Positions 9,859 through 19,793 of a stretch of DNA of 64,000 bases are shown piece after piece. Positions within the stretch are counted from its first letter, which is position 1, and the number at the start of each line of letters is the position of its first letter. Made by a program: the position numbers and the translations under genes. The notes beneath the pieces are model-generated. The model did not search any database and was not told the DNA's origin. It saw nothing but the letters and a program-made list of their open reading frames with translations. Source of the DNA: Paraburkholderia sp. IMGN_8 (GTDB taxonomy: Bacteria > Pseudomonadota > Gammaproteobacteria > Burkholderiales > Burkholderiaceae); contig NZ_CP150901.1 in the NCBI RefSeq assembly GCF_038050405.1, positions 310,001-374,000 of the forward strand, given 5' to 3'.

Positions 9859-11054
9859 CTCCCGACGTCACTTCCCAACGCGCCGACAATGCCGCGCCGC
9901 AAGGCGCATTCGGCGGCCCGCAGCGCATTCAGCAACTGTTCGCGCGCTACAAGATTCTTGCGTTGCTGATCGCGGTGGCCGCGATCTGGATGTTCTTTTC
10001 GTTTCTCACACACGGTGCGTTCGTCACGCCACGCAATCTGTCGAATCTGCTGCGGCAAATGTCGATTACCGGCATGCTCGCGTGCGGCATGGTGTTCGTG
10101 ATCATCGCCGGCGAGATCGATTTGTCGGTGGGCTCGTTGCTGGGTCTGCTCGGCGGCGTCGCGGCGATTCTCGACGTCAACCGCCATTGGCCGATCGGCG
10201 TAACACTGCCGGTTGTGATGCTGCTCGGCGTACTCATGGGCATGTTCAACGGATGGTGGTCGACCTACCGGCGCGTGCCGTCGTTCATCGTCGGCCTGGG
10301 CGGCATGCTGGCGTATCGCGGCATTCTGCTCGGCGTGACTGGCGGTTCGACCATCGCACCGGTCTCCGACAATTTCGTCTTCGTCGGTCAAGGGTATTTA
10401 CCGCGACTTGCGGGCGATACGCTCGCCGTCGTGCTGTTTCTGCTGCTGACCTTTCTCACCGTGCGGCAACGGCGCAACCGCGAGCGCTATCAGTTGACGG
10501 TCGTGCCTGTCTGGCAGGACGTCGCGAAGGTTGTCGGCGCGGGCGTGATTCTGGCCGCGTTCGTCGCCACGCTGGATCGCTATGGCGGCATACCGGTGCC
10601 GGTTTTGCTGCTGCTCGCACTGCTCGGCGTCTTCACTTGGATCGCGACGCAGACCGTATTCGGCCGCCGCATCTATGCCGTGGGTTCGAATCTCGAAGCG
10701 ACGCGGCTATCCGGTGTGAACACCAACCGTGTGAAGCTGGCGATCTTCGCGCTGATGGGGTTGATGTGCGCGTTCGGCGGTATCGTCAACACGGCGCGGC
10801 TCGCAGCCGGCTCGCCGTCGGCGGGTTCGATGGGCGAGCTGGATGCGATCGCGGCATGCTTTATCGGCGGGACGTCGATGCGCGGCGGCTCCGGCACGGT
10901 CTACGGGGCATTGATCGGCGCGCTGGTGATGGCGAGCCTCGACAACGGCATGTCGATGCTCGACGTCGATGCGTACTGGCAGATGATCGTGAAGGGCAGC
11001 ATTCTCGTGCTCGCGGTGTGGATCGACGTAGTGTCGGGTTCGAACCGGCGCTGA
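9855..11054 (+). CDS. xylH: D-xylose ABC transporter, permease
   Basis: 399 residues with about ten hydrophobic segments. The permease core includes [19 protein letters not shown] (residues 91-109) and [20 protein letters not shown] near residue 270, both diagnostic of the RbsC/XylH family. It forms the inner-membrane channel for xylose with XylG and XylF. Start overlaps the xylG stop (ATGA 9855-9858). The stop is only 24 bases from the convergent aldehyde dehydrogenase stop, with no obvious terminator between them. Confidence 0.93.
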   Translation: MTPDVTSQRADNAAPQGAFGGPQRIQQLFARYKILALLIAVAAIWMFFSFLTHGAFVTPRNLSNLLRQMSITGMLACGMVFVIIAGEIDLSVGSLLGLLGGVAAILDVNRHWPIGVTLPVVMLLGVLMGMFNGWWSTYRRVPSFIVGLGGMLAYRGILLGVTGGSTIAPVSDNFVFVGQGYLPRLAGDTLAVVLFLLLTFLTVRQRRNRERYQLTVVPVWQDVAKVVGAGVILAAFVATLDRYGGIPVPVLLLLALLGVFTWIATQTVFGRRIYAVGSNLEATRLSGVNTNRVKLAIFALMGLMCAFGGIVNTARLAAGSPSAGSMGELDAIAACFIGGTSMRGGSGTVYGALIGALVMASLDNGMSMLDVDAYWQMIVKGSILVLAVWIDVVSGSNRR

Positions 11055-11078
11055 CCCTTCAACGGTGCCGACGGTGCA

Positions 11079-12521
11079 TTAGGCCGATGCTGAGGATTCT
11101 CGGTTCACGCCGAGAATCGACTTCGGTTCCATGAACGCTTCCAGCCCGAATGTCCCGTATTCTCGCCCAATGCCCGATTGTTTGAACCCGCCGAACGGCG
11201 CGGCGGGTTCGTGCGCCAGCGTATTGACCAGCACGCGTCCTGCATCGATACGCGCGGCGACTGCGCGAGCCCGCGCCGCGTCGCTGGAGACCACGTAGGC
11301 TTGCAAGCCGTAGCTCGTGTCGTTGGCAATCGCAATCGCTTCTTCGGTGTCGCGATACGCGATGATCGACAGCACGGGGCCGAAGATTTCCTCGCGGGCG
11401 ATCGTCATGTCGTTGCTAACGCCGCTGAACACCGTCGGCCGCACGAACCAGCCGCTCTTGAGGCCTTCCGGTCGGCCTTCGCCGCCAGCAAGTAAGCGCG
11501 CGCCTTCGTCGACGCCGATACGGATATAGCGCTGCACACGCTCCCATTGCTTGCGGCTGACCATCGGACCGATCTGCGTGGCCGGGTCGCGCGGATCGCC
11601 GGCTTGCACGCGTGCGGCCTCGTCGCGCACCCGTTCCTCGAACTCCGCGAGGCGGCTTTGCGGCACCAGAATTCGCGTGCCGGCGATACACGCCTGACCG
11701 CTATTCATGTAACCCGCCTGGAGCGCCAATGGCACCGCTTCGGCGAAATCCGCGTCGTCCAGTACCAGCATCGGCGATTTGCCGCCTAACTCCAGCGTGA
11801 CGCGCTTCAACGTCTCGGCGCCGGTGCGCAGAATGGTCTTGCCGACAGCCGTGGACCCTGTGAAGGAAATCTTCGCGACGTCCGGATGCGCGCTGATTTC
11901 CGCGCCGACGGTTTCGCCCCTGCCCGTGATGATATTGAAGACGCCCGCGGGCAAGCCGGCATCGTGCAGTGCCTCGGTGACGATCTGCGTCTGGATTGCG
12001 CTCATCTCGCTCGGCTTGACGACGGCCGTGCAACCAGCCGCGAGCGCCGCCGCCAGTTTGCCGCAGATGAAGCCGGCATTGCTGTTCCACGGCGTAATCA
12101 GGCCGGCTACGCCGAGCGGTTGCATGACGACATCGGCGCTGCCGGCGCGGCGCGTGAAGTCATAAGTTCGCAGCACCTTGACGACTTCCGCCAGCACGTC
12201 GGCCGCATATTTCGCCATCCAGCGCGCGCGCGAAACCGGTGCGCCGTATTCTTCGACGATCGCTTCGAACAGGTCGTCTTCTCTGGCTTGCACCGCGTCG
12301 TGCATGCGTTCGAGCAGCGCGATCCGCTCTGCTGTGCGGGTGCGGGAAAACTGCGGGAAGGCGCGCCTGGCGGCTGCGATCGCGCGGCGCGCGTCTTCTT
12401 CGTCAGCCAGCCGGACCTGGCCGATTACCGCTTCGGTTGCCGGGTTGAACAGTTCGAACCATTCCTCGCCGTGCGGCGTGACGAACGCGCCGTCGATATA
12501 AATCTTGTCGATTTGTCGCAT
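11079..12521 (-). CDS. NAD(P)-dependent aldehyde dehydrogenase family protein
   Basis: 480 residues, full length for the ALDH superfamily. Visible are the cofactor-binding PWNSNAGFICGKLAAALAAG (about residue 144), FTGSTAVGK, the general-base glutamate in LELGGKSP and the nucleophile cysteine in NSGQACIAG. It oxidises an aldehyde to the acid in the cytoplasm; the substrate cannot be told from sequence. It is transcribed divergently from a LysR regulator, the likely controller. It abuts the xyl operon tail to tail, so a role with a sugar-derived aldehyde is possible but unsupported. Confidence 0.85.
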   Translation of the reverse strand: MRQIDKIYIDGAFVTPHGEEWFELFNPATEAVIGQVRLADEEDARRAIAAARRAFPQFSRTRTAERIALLERMHDAVQAREDDLFEAIVEEYGAPVSRARWMAKYAADVLAEVVKVLRTYDFTRRAGSADVVMQPLGVAGLITPWNSNAGFICGKLAAALAAGCTAVVKPSEMSAIQTQIVTEALHDAGLPAGVFNIITGRGETVGAEISAHPDVAKISFTGSTAVGKTILRTGAETLKRVTLELGGKSPMLVLDDADFAEAVPLALQAGYMNSGQACIAGTRILVPQSRLAEFEERVRDEAARVQAGDPRDPATQIGPMVSRKQWERVQRYIRIGVDEGARLLAGGEGRPEGLKSGWFVRPTVFSGVSNDMTIAREEIFGPVLSIIAYRDTEEAIAIANDTSYGLQAYVVSSDAARARAVAARIDAGRVLVNTLAHEPAAPFGGFKQSGIGREYGTFGLEAFMEPKSILGVNRESSASA

Positions 12522-12589
12522 GAAAACTCCTGCCGTGGCGAATACGAATTGCCTTCACGATAGCCCTCGAGGATTGCGCTGACTAGCCA

Positions 12590-12608
12590 TATAATCAAAG
12601 ATGATTCG
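12590..12608 (+). promoter_or_regulatory. lysR promoter -10 with overlapping dyad
   Basis: A perfect TATAAT (12590-12595) lies 30 bases before the lysR ATG in the divergent spacer and overlaps the dyad AATCA-N4-TGATT (12593-12606). LysR regulators commonly bind dyads of this kind over their own promoter; no good -35 hexamer was found, so confidence is limited. Confidence 0.4.
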
Positions 12609-12625
12609 TTGAGCAGGATGGGATA

Positions 12626-13513
12626 ATGAAAACGCCCGGTTTGAGTGAACTGGAAGGCGTGCTCGCGGTGGCGCGCCGTCGCAGCTTTCGCGCGGCGGCG
12701 ACGGAACTCGGCGTGTCGACGTCGGCGCTCAGTCATGCGGTTGCAGCTTTGGAGGCGCGCATCGGCGTACGGCTCTTCAACCGCACCACGCGCAGCGTGT
12801 CGTTATCCGAGGCGGGTGCGCAGTTCGTCGACAGCGTCGCGCCTGCGTTGTCGACCATTCGCGTGGCTATCGAGCAGGCCGGCAGCTATCGCGATACGCC
12901 GGCGGGAACGCTGCGCCTCAACACATCCGCAGGTGCGGCGCGGCAGATCATGCCTTTGCTGCTGGAATATCTGCGCCGCTATCCGGAGATGAAACTCGAC
13001 CTCGTCACCGAAGGGCGCATGATCGACATCGTGGTCGAAGGATTCGACGCCGGTGTTCGACTGGCGGAGAGCGTTCCGCAGGACATGATCGCGGTGCCGT
13101 TCAATCAACCGCAGCGTTTTGCGGTAGTTGGCAGTCCGGCTTATTTTGCCGAGCATCCAAAGCCGCGCACGCCGGATGATTTGCGTGCGCACCGTTGCAT
13201 TCGGCTGCGCATGCCGAGTGGACGTATCTATCACTGGGAGTTCGAGCGCCGCGGCGAGACGATTAGCGTGGATGTGCAAGGCATGCTGACGCTCGATGAA
13301 CCGACGCTGGTGATGGAGGCGGCGCGGGAGGGATTCGGGCTGGCTTATATGACCGAGTGGAATGTGGCTGCTGATCTTGAGGCGGGGACATTGCTGCGCG
13401 TGCTTAAAGATTGGACGCCGTCGTTCGAAGGGTTGTGTCTTTACTATCCCGGACGACGCCATGTGCCGGCGGGGCTGCGGGCGTTGATCGAGATGATTCG
13501 GGAGCGGGGGTGA
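12626..13513 (+). CDS. LysR-family transcription regulator
   Basis: 295 residues. The N-terminal winged helix-turn-helix is typical (GVLAVARRRSFRAAATELGV, then TSALSHAVAALEARIGVRLF at residues 32-51), followed by a LysR substrate-binding domain (TPAGTLRLN linker, VRLAESVPQDMIAVPF). It is divergent from the aldehyde dehydrogenase with a 104-base spacer, so it probably controls that gene and itself. The effector is unknown. Confidence 0.9.
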   Translation: MKTPGLSELEGVLAVARRRSFRAAATELGVSTSALSHAVAALEARIGVRLFNRTTRSVSLSEAGAQFVDSVAPALSTIRVAIEQAGSYRDTPAGTLRLNTSAGAARQIMPLLLEYLRRYPEMKLDLVTEGRMIDIVVEGFDAGVRLAESVPQDMIAVPFNQPQRFAVVGSPAYFAEHPKPRTPDDLRAHRCIRLRMPSGRIYHWEFERRGETISVDVQGMLTLDEPTLVMEAAREGFGLAYMTEWNVAADLEAGTLLRVLKDWTPSFEGLCLYYPGRRHVPAGLRALIEMIRERG

Positions 13514-13571
13514 TCTGGTGTGGTGCCGTTCAAAACCCGACGTATCCCGAACGGCACCGCCCAACCCCTCA

Positions 13572-13739
13572 CTACAACGCATCGATCCTCCCATACACCC
13601 CCGTCGTCTTGTACTTACCGGCCGTCGGCACACTCATATTGGACATGCTGGCCATGCCCGAATCCGAATGGCCGCCACACGCGGCCACGCCTAACGCTGT
13701 CGTTGCGGCGAGCGATAGCGCGATTGCAAGATCGCGCAT
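13572..13739 (-). CDS. small lipoprotein, unknown function
   Basis: 55 residues starting MRDLAIALSL (cat 13737-13739) with AGGAGAC 5 bases upstream; a longer upstream frame is not supported. Residues 1-20 form a lipoprotein signal with lipobox GVAAC (Cys21), so the mature part of about 35 residues would be lipid-anchored in the envelope. It is rich in Ser, Met and Gly (DSGMASMSNMSVPTAGKY). I do not recognise the family. It is convergent with lysR. Confidence 0.65.
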   Translation of the reverse strand: MRDLAIALSLAATTALGVAACGGHSDSGMASMSNMSVPTAGKYKTTGVYGRIDAL

Positions 13740-14226
13740 GCAAGTCTCCTGATCGATTGATGAGCGGCTTGCATGACCATGCGACGTATCGCGCCGCAGT
13801 CGGAAGGCAAGCGCTGTTCTGAATGCGCGCAACTTTCCGCCGAACGTGCCGGGCATGAAATGCCCGTGAGGTTCGTCCAGGTAGTGTGAGCCGTCATTGG
13901 AATACTGAACGTGCGGGTCGTGCGTTTATTCCATGCGATGTGCAATGCCGGGCGCTAGCGAAAATGCGCCACGTCTTGCCGTTCAAGCCAGTTGCAATGC
14001 AGCGTGCCGTAGTGTCACGAATGTCATTTAATGAAACGACACACGGCTTGCCTGACATCCGACACCATCCGATGTCATCCGCCGGTGCCGCGCGGAAATG
14101 GCCTGAACGCGGGAGTTTCATTCGAGCAGGCCCTCGCACGTCTTATTACTGTTCCGAAGAAGTGGTCGGCGCCTATCTGCGCCCTTACAGCTTTTCTGTC
14201 ATCGTGCACGCTCAGCGAACCATGTC
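13740..14226. other. 487-base spacer, no supported gene
   Basis: Short frames on both strands have no ribosome sites or family resemblance. The right end must contain the promoter of the iorBA genes, but I could not pick hexamers with confidence. Confidence 0.35.
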
Positions 14227-16497
14227 ATGTTAAAGCGCAGAACCTTCCTGCTCGGCGGCGCCGGCGCCGTCGGCGTGCTGCTGGTCGGCTGGTCGGTTCT
14301 GCCGCCGGGCCAGCGGCTGACCACGTCCACGCCGCTGCCGGCCGAAGGCACGCAGGTGGCGCTGAACGGCTGGGTCAAGATCGCCGCCGACAACAGCGTG
14401 ACGATCATGATGAGCAAAGCGGAAATGGGGCAGGGTATTCACACGGGCCTCGCGATGCTGCTCGCCGAAGAACTGGACGCCGACTGGTTGCAGGTGCGGG
14501 TGGAGAGCTCGCCGATCGACAAGATCTATAACAGCGTGCAGGGCATCGTCGACGATCTGCCGTTTCGCCCGGACGACGACAGCGCCATCAAGCGCACCAC
14601 GGCCTGGTTGACGAGCAAAGTAGCGCGCGACGCCGGCACGATGATGACGGGCGGTTCGTCGAGCATCAACGACCTGTGGACGCCGATGCGCGAAGCCGGC
14701 GCCTCGGCGCGCGCGATGCTGATCGGCGCGGCGGCCGCACAATGGCATGTGCCGGCCGGCGAATGCCGCGCGGAAGCGGGCCACGTGCTGCACGCATCAG
14801 GCCGCAAGGCGAGCTTCGGCGAATTGGCGGCATCGGCTGCGCAGCAACCGCTGCCGCGCAAAGTCGCGCTGAAAGATCCAACTGACTTCAAGCTGATCGG
14901 CAAACCGGTGCGGCGCATCGAGGCCGCGTCGAAAATCAACGGCACGGCGCGCTTTGGCATCGACGCGTTGCCCGATGGCCTCCTGTACGCCAGTGTGGTC
15001 ATGTGCCCAACGCTAGGCGGCACCGTGTCGCATTTCGATGCGTCGGCTGCGATGAAAATGCCGGGCTTCATCAAGGCGTTCTCGTTGAAGCCACACAACG
15101 GCGGCAGTGGCGGCGTCGCCGTGATTGCCGATAATCCGTTCCGCGCGATGAACGCGGTCGATGCAGTCACAGTGGAGTGGCATCACGGCGCCGCAGCCAA
15201 GTTGTCCACCGCCGATGTGAAGCGCCGCCTCGCACAAGCGCTGGATGATGGCGACGGCTTCGCCTACTACCACCGCGGCGACGTCGATGCGGCGTTGCAC
15301 GGCGCGGCGCGAACCATCACGGCCGAGTACTATGCGCCGTATCTCGCACACGGGGCGGTCGAACCGATCAATTGCACGGTGCAATTCGCGGACGGTGCGG
15401 CCACCGTCTGGGTCTCGACGCAAATGCCCGCCCTCGCGCGCCACCACGTCGCGAAAGTGCTGGACATCGACGCCGACAAAGTCGACATGCACACGCAACT
15501 GCTCGGCGGCGGCTTCGGGCGCCGTCTCGAACTCGATTTCATTTCGCAGGCGGCGGCGATTGCGCGCGAGGGCGGCGGCCGTCCGGTGCAAACGATCTGG
15601 TCGCGCGCGCAGGACTTCACGCACGACTTTTATCGCCCGGCGTGCCTGTCGCGCTTCAAGGCGGGGCTGGACGGCGCGGGCAAGCTGGTCGCGTGGCACA
15701 GCACCTCGGCGAGTCAGGCGATCGTGCCGGATTCGCTCGCGCGTTACTACGGACTGCCGCGCATTCCGATCGACAAGACCACCTGCGAAGGCGCCTTCGA
15801 TCAGCCCTATGAATGGCCGACCGCACGTGTGGCCCACGAGATCGTCGAATTGCCGGTGCCGGTCGGATTCTGGCGGTCGGTCGGCCATTCGCACCAGGCG
15901 TTTTTCACCGAGAGTTTCACCGACGAACTCGCCGCGTCCACCGGCCAGGATCCGATCGCGTTTCGCGCGGCGCTGCTCGCACAGCATCCGCGCCATCTGG
16001 CCGTGCTGCGGCGTGTGGCGGCACTATCCGGTTGGGGACATCCACTGAAGCACACCGCAGATGGCGCCCCGCAAGCGCGCGGCGTCGCGCTGCACGAGGC
16101 GTTCGGCAGCGTCGTTGCGCAAGTGGCGGAGGTGTCGCTCGGGCCGGACAAGCGGATTCGCGTGCATCGCGTGGTCTGTGTGATCGATTGCGGAATGCCG
16201 GTGAATCCGAACCTGATCCGTCAGCAGATGGAGAGCGCGATCGTGTTCGGTCTCTCGGCCGCGTTGCAGGATGAAGTCACGATCGTCGACGGCCAGGTGC
16301 AGCAGAAGAACTTCCTCGACTTCCCGGTGGTGCGTATGAACGATTGTCCGGTGATCGAAACCGACATCATGCCGAGCCAGATGCACCCACAAGGCGTCGG
16401 TGAACCGGGCACGCCGCCGATCGCGCCGGCAGTCGCCAATGCGCTGTTCGCGCTGACCGGCCAGCGGCTGCGCGCGTTGCCTTTGAAGCTCGCGTGA
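14227..16497 (+). CDS. iorB: molybdopterin-binding large subunit, isoquinoline 1-oxidoreductase beta type
   Basis: 756 residues. The N-terminus carries a twin-arginine motif RRTFLL (residues 4-9) before a hydrophobic stretch, so the folded enzyme is exported through Tat. Downstream are xanthine-dehydrogenase-family molybdopterin motifs: KAEMGQGIHTGLAMLLAEEL near residue 66, TQLLGGGFGRRLELDF near 420, and the active-site glutamate region GVGEPGTPPIAPA near the end. IorB proteins with IorA hydroxylate N-heterocycles or oxidise aldehydes in the periplasm; the substrate here is not known. The iron-sulphur subunit follows directly. Confidence 0.85.
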   Translation: MLKRRTFLLGGAGAVGVLLVGWSVLPPGQRLTTSTPLPAEGTQVALNGWVKIAADNSVTIMMSKAEMGQGIHTGLAMLLAEELDADWLQVRVESSPIDKIYNSVQGIVDDLPFRPDDDSAIKRTTAWLTSKVARDAGTMMTGGSSSINDLWTPMREAGASARAMLIGAAAAQWHVPAGECRAEAGHVLHASGRKASFGELAASAAQQPLPRKVALKDPTDFKLIGKPVRRIEAASKINGTARFGIDALPDGLLYASVVMCPTLGGTVSHFDASAAMKMPGFIKAFSLKPHNGGSGGVAVIADNPFRAMNAVDAVTVEWHHGAAAKLSTADVKRRLAQALDDGDGFAYYHRGDVDAALHGAARTITAEYYAPYLAHGAVEPINCTVQFADGAATVWVSTQMPALARHHVAKVLDIDADKVDMHTQLLGGGFGRRLELDFISQAAAIAREGGGRPVQTIWSRAQDFTHDFYRPACLSRFKAGLDGAGKLVAWHSTSASQAIVPDSLARYYGLPRIPIDKTTCEGAFDQPYEWPTARVAHEIVELPVPVGFWRSVGHSHQAFFTESFTDELAASTGQDPIAFRAALLAQHPRHLAVLRRVAALSGWGHPLKHTADGAPQARGVALHEAFGSVVAQVAEVSLGPDKRIRVHRVVCVIDCGMPVNPNLIRQQMESAIVFGLSAALQDEVTIVDGQVQQKNFLDFPVVRMNDCPVIETDIMPSQMHPQGVGEPGTPPIAPAVANALFALTGQRLRALPLKLA

Positions 16498-16535
16498 AGC
16501 TCATGGTGAAGCCTGCCGCACTCACGGAGAAAAGC

Positions 16536-16997
16536 ATGGGATCGCTGAACATCAACGGCCGGGCAGTGGCCGTACAAGCCGAGCCGGATATGCCGCTGCT
16601 GTGGGTGCTGCGCTGCGAGCTCGGCATGACGGGCACAAAGTTCGGCTGCGGCGTGGGGATTTGCGGCGCGTGCATGATCCATCTGGACGGCAAGGCGTGC
16701 CTCGCCTGCCAGACGCCGATGTCGAGCTTGCACACGCAGAAGGTGACGACCATTGAAGGCGTGCAGGGCGCCGAGGCGCAGGCGCTGAAGGCGGCGTGGC
16801 TCGATCTCGACGTGGTGCAATGCGGTTATTGCCAAAGCGCGCAGCTGATGGCGGCCTGTGCGCTCCTCAAGCAGAAGCCCGATCCCACCGACGCCGACAT
16901 CGACGCGGCAATGTCGAACATCGTGTGCCGTTGCGGCACTTATCCGCGGGTGCGGGCCGCGATTCACCAGGCGGCGGCGAAGCGGCGGGCTGCCTGA
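16536..16997 (+). CDS. iorA: (2Fe-2S) small subunit, isoquinoline 1-oxidoreductase alpha type
   Basis: 153 residues from MGSLNINGRA (16536), preceded by GGAGAAA; an alternative GTG at 16494 overlaps the iorB stop but adds a non-family leader. It carries the plant-type ferredoxin cysteines in TKFGCGVGICGACMIHLDG plus a fourth Cys at CLAC, and a second cluster set VQCGYCQSAQ ... VCRCGTYPR. These two [2Fe-2S] centres pass electrons from the Mo cofactor of IorB. No cytochrome acceptor subunit follows, unlike some periplasmic aldehyde oxidases. Confidence 0.88.
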   Translation: MGSLNINGRAVAVQAEPDMPLLWVLRCELGMTGTKFGCGVGICGACMIHLDGKACLACQTPMSSLHTQKVTTIEGVQGAEAQALKAAWLDLDVVQCGYCQSAQLMAACALLKQKPDPTDADIDAAMSNIVCRCGTYPRVRAAIHQAAAKRRAA

Positions 16998-17022
16998 AGC
17001 CGCCGCCGCATACGCATGCCGC

Positions 17023-17115
17023 TCAGTTCGCCAGCATCTCCACCATCGCGACAACCACCGTGAATACGCCGATGCAGCCGCCCAACGTGGCTGCGCCTTG
17101 CATGAAGTTCGACAT
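17023..17115 (-). CDS. 30-residue single-span membrane microprotein (predicted)
   Basis: A complete short frame starting MSNFMQGAATLGGCIGVFTV and ending VEMLAN, encoding one hydrophobic segment (about residues 8-26) with an acidic C-terminus. The start follows the purine-rich GGGGGCACG. It is convergent with iorA, 25 bases from its stop. Size and layout fit a small membrane protein, but chance cannot be excluded for a frame this short. Confidence 0.4.
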   Translation of the reverse strand: MSNFMQGAATLGGCIGVFTVVVAMVEMLAN

Positions 17116-17277
17116 CCGTGCCCCCGAAACGTGTAGATGAAGGCCCGTATTTAAACCGAATTGAAAGGTAAAAGAAAGCTTTTCAAAAATAACTTCTGGA
17201 CCGGCTTGGGTCAGCGCGCGCGGCGCGGTGCCGCCGCCGCGCTAGCACGGCTCATCGTCAGAAGCGATTGAGGCTGG

Positions 17278-18783
17278 TCAAGGCGCTTTGGCTGCCGCGG
17301 TCGGCACGGCCTTGGCAGGCGTTGCAGTGGCAGGCGCCGTCTGCGGATTGGTTTCCCAGCCGCCGCCGAGCGCGAGGAACAGGTTGACCTGATCGATCGC
17401 CACCTGACCTTGCGCCGCCGCCACCTGAGATTTCGTCGACGTCAGCGTGCGCGTCGCATCCAGATCCGAAATGAACGACTCGCGTCCGGCGAGATACAGC
17501 CGATGCGTTTCATCCGCCGACTCCGTAGCCGACTTCAGCGCGGCACGCAATGCGTCGGCGCGGGCGTAGTCGGCGGCGTAGGTGGCGAGGCTGGTTTCGG
17601 TCTCTCGCAACGCGGTCAGCACCACGCCGTCGAATTTCGCCAACGCCACATTGCTCGACGCTTCCGATTCGCGCACACGTCCGCGCGCACCGTTTGTCGG
17701 GAAGGTCCAGCTGATCAGCGGACCGAAGCCCCAGCGCGCGGTCGGCGAGGTGCCGAGGTCTTCGAGGACCCCGGTCAAACCGGCCGATGCACCGATGCTC
17801 ACCGTCGGATACAACGCGCCGGTGGCGACACCGATTCGCGCCGTCGAAGCCGCCAGTTCACGCTCGGCCTCGCGCACGTCTGGGCGGCGTTTGAGCAGCG
17901 CGGCGCCGTCGCCGACTGGAATCGGCTGACGGATTTGCGGCAACGTATTGCAAGCCAGCACCGCCGGCGGCAGATCGGACGGTGCGCGAGCGAGCAGGGC
18001 AGCCAGCCGGTATTGCGCGATCTTGCGGCGCGCCGTATAGCGCGGAATATCCGCCGCCAGGGTATCGACCTGCGTCTGGCCACGCGTCACTTCGGTCTGA
18101 TTGCCGCGGCCCGCATCGCGCAAACGGCGCGACACGTCCACGCGCTGCTTCTGCAACGTCAGCGATTGCTGCGCGATCCTGAGTTCCTCGGCCGCCGAGC
18201 ATTGTTCGACATAAGAGCGCACCACGTCCGCAACCACCGTGATCCGCGCGAGATCGCCGGCGGCCTGCACGGACTCGGTGTCCGCTTGCGCCGCTTCGAC
18301 ACCGCGCCGCAATTTGCCGAACAGATCGATTTCGTACGAGATGCTGATGCCGATGTCGCCTTCATTGACGACCGGCAGTTTCTTCGTGAGCAGAAATTGC
18401 TCGGCCGATTCCTGCGCACGCTCGATCGCTGCCGAAGTCTTGCCGGAGAAACCGCCCTGCGCTTGCGCGACGCCCAACGCTTCACGCGCGCGCGCCAGAT
18501 TCGCCGCTGCGACGCGCAAGTCGGTGTTCGATTGCAGCGCTTCGTCGACGAGGCTGTTCAGTACCGGATCGTCGTACAGCTTCCACCACACGGCCGGCAC
18601 GTTCTGCCGTGACGTCAACGTGGTGTCGGCGCCTTCGAGCGGTGCATTGGCGAGCGGCGCGTTGACCAGCGCCTGCTTCGGCAGCGAGTAATCGGGGCCG
18701 ACGTTGACGCAGCCGTTGAGCGCGAGGGCGAGCGGCAATAGAGGCAACAGCGGCAATAAGGGCAAGGCACGCGAGCGTTTCAT
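17278..18783 (-). CDS. outer-membrane efflux lipoprotein, NodT/OprM family
   Basis: 501 residues with a lipoprotein signal: a Leu/Pro-rich core then lipobox LNGC (Cys25). The protein shows the two tandem OEP domains of TolC-like factors (VPAVWWKLYDDPVLNSLVDE, RVAAANLARAREALGVAQAQ, LLKRRPDVREAERELAAS, GFGPLISWTFP). It forms the outer-membrane duct for the efflux system whose adaptor gene overlaps its start by four bases (18780-18783). The C-terminus is an Ala/Pro/Lys-rich tail. Confidence 0.92.
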   Translation of the reverse strand: MKRSRALPLLPLLPLLPLALALNGCVNVGPDYSLPKQALVNAPLANAPLEGADTTLTSRQNVPAVWWKLYDDPVLNSLVDEALQSNTDLRVAAANLARAREALGVAQAQGGFSGKTSAAIERAQESAEQFLLTKKLPVVNEGDIGISISYEIDLFGKLRRGVEAAQADTESVQAAGDLARITVVADVVRSYVEQCSAAEELRIAQQSLTLQKQRVDVSRRLRDAGRGNQTEVTRGQTQVDTLAADIPRYTARRKIAQYRLAALLARAPSDLPPAVLACNTLPQIRQPIPVGDGAALLKRRPDVREAERELAASTARIGVATGALYPTVSIGASAGLTGVLEDLGTSPTARWGFGPLISWTFPTNGARGRVRESEASSNVALAKFDGVVLTALRETETSLATYAADYARADALRAALKSATESADETHRLYLAGRESFISDLDATRTLTSTKSQVAAAQGQVAIDQVNLFLALGGGWETNPQTAPATATPAKAVPTAAAKAP

Positions 18784-19793
18784 TTCGAGGCGCCCGAGAT
18801 GACAGCCGTGGACGTCGCCTGTGCAGCAGAGACAGCCGGAACAGCGGACGCAGACGAAGCCGCCGGGGCTTCCACTGCACCCGACGTGCCCGTCGTGTCG
18901 GAAAGGCGCCGTGGCTTGCCGGCCGGCGACAGGTCGCGCACCGACACCGTCGCGGTGCGTCCCGCGATCATGCGGAAGTCGGCGGGGATTTCATCGAGCG
19001 CGACGCGCACCGGAATCCGCTGCGCGAGCCGCACCCAGCTAAACGCCGGGTTCACGTTCGGCAGCAGATTCGAGCCTTGCGTGCGGTCGCGGTCTTCAAT
19101 CGCGGCGACGATGCTTTGCACGTGACCGCGCAGCACGCTCGGCTCGCCCATCACCGTGATATCGACCGGCTGGCCGATGTCGATGCCGCGCAGCTTGGTT
19201 TCCTCGAAGTAGCCGTCGATACGGAACGAATGCATATCGACCACCGCCAGCACCGGCCGGCCCGCCGCGACGAACTCGCCGGTACGCGGCGCGCGGTCGT
19301 TCAGATAACCGTCGACCGGACTCACGATGGTGGTGCGTTGCAGATTCAGCTTGGCGGTATCGATCGCGACGTTCGCATCGGCGAACGCGGCTTCGGCTTG
19401 TTCGACACGCGAGCGGCTTTCTTCGCCGACTTCCGCCGCGACCAGATTGCCGAGCTTGCGATTGCGTGCGTCTTCGCGGCGCGCCTGTTCGAGCGTCGCG
19501 CGGCGTTGCTGCGCGGTGGCTTGTGCCTGGCGCAGTGCGAGCGCGTAACGCGCCTGGTCGATGACGAACAACACCTGGCCTTGCTTGACCTGCTGGTTGT
19601 CCACTACATCGACAGATGAAATCAGCCCCGAGATATCCGGCGCGACCTGGATCACGTCGGCGCGCACATGCCCGTCGCGGGTCCACGGCGCGAACATGTA
19701 ATAGCTGACCAGTTTCCACAGCACGAGGGCCGCGATCACGACGACGATCAGGGTCAGCAGAATTTGACCGACGGAGAACCAGGTTTTTTTCAC
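18780..19793 (-). CDS. HlyD/AaeA-type membrane fusion protein
   Basis: 337 residues from a GTG start (19793) that overlaps the stop of the DUF1656 gene, matching the coupling seen elsewhere in the operon; the longer frame to 19874 lies inside that gene. One N-terminal membrane span (LLTLIVVVIAALVLWKLVSY) is followed by the barrel-sandwich motif TRDGHVRADVIQVAPDISG, a coiled hairpin and RTTIVSPVDGYLNDR. It bridges the FUSC inner-membrane pump and the outer-membrane factor, as AaeA does for aromatic carboxylic acids. The C-terminus is extended by an Ala/Ser/Thr-rich tail. Confidence 0.9.
   Translation of the reverse strand: MKKTWFSVGQILLTLIVVVIAALVLWKLVSYYMFAPWTRDGHVRADVIQVAPDISGLISSVDVVDNQQVKQGQVLFVIDQARYALALRQAQATAQQRRATLEQARREDARNRKLGNLVAAEVGEESRSRVEQAEAAFADANVAIDTAKLNLQRTTIVSPVDGYLNDRAPRTGEFVAAGRPVLAVVDMHSFRIDGYFEETKLRGIDIGQPVDITVMGEPSVLRGHVQSIVAAIEDRDRTQGSNLLPNVNPAFSWVRLAQRIPVRVALDEIPADFRMIAGRTATVSVRDLSPAGKPRRLSDTTGTSGAVEAPAASSASAVPAVSAAQATSTAVISGASK

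Noticed and set aside
13691..14139. Several 80-codon minus-strand frames before iorB
   Set aside because: They overlap each other and the lipoprotein start, lack ribosome sites and have no recognisable features.
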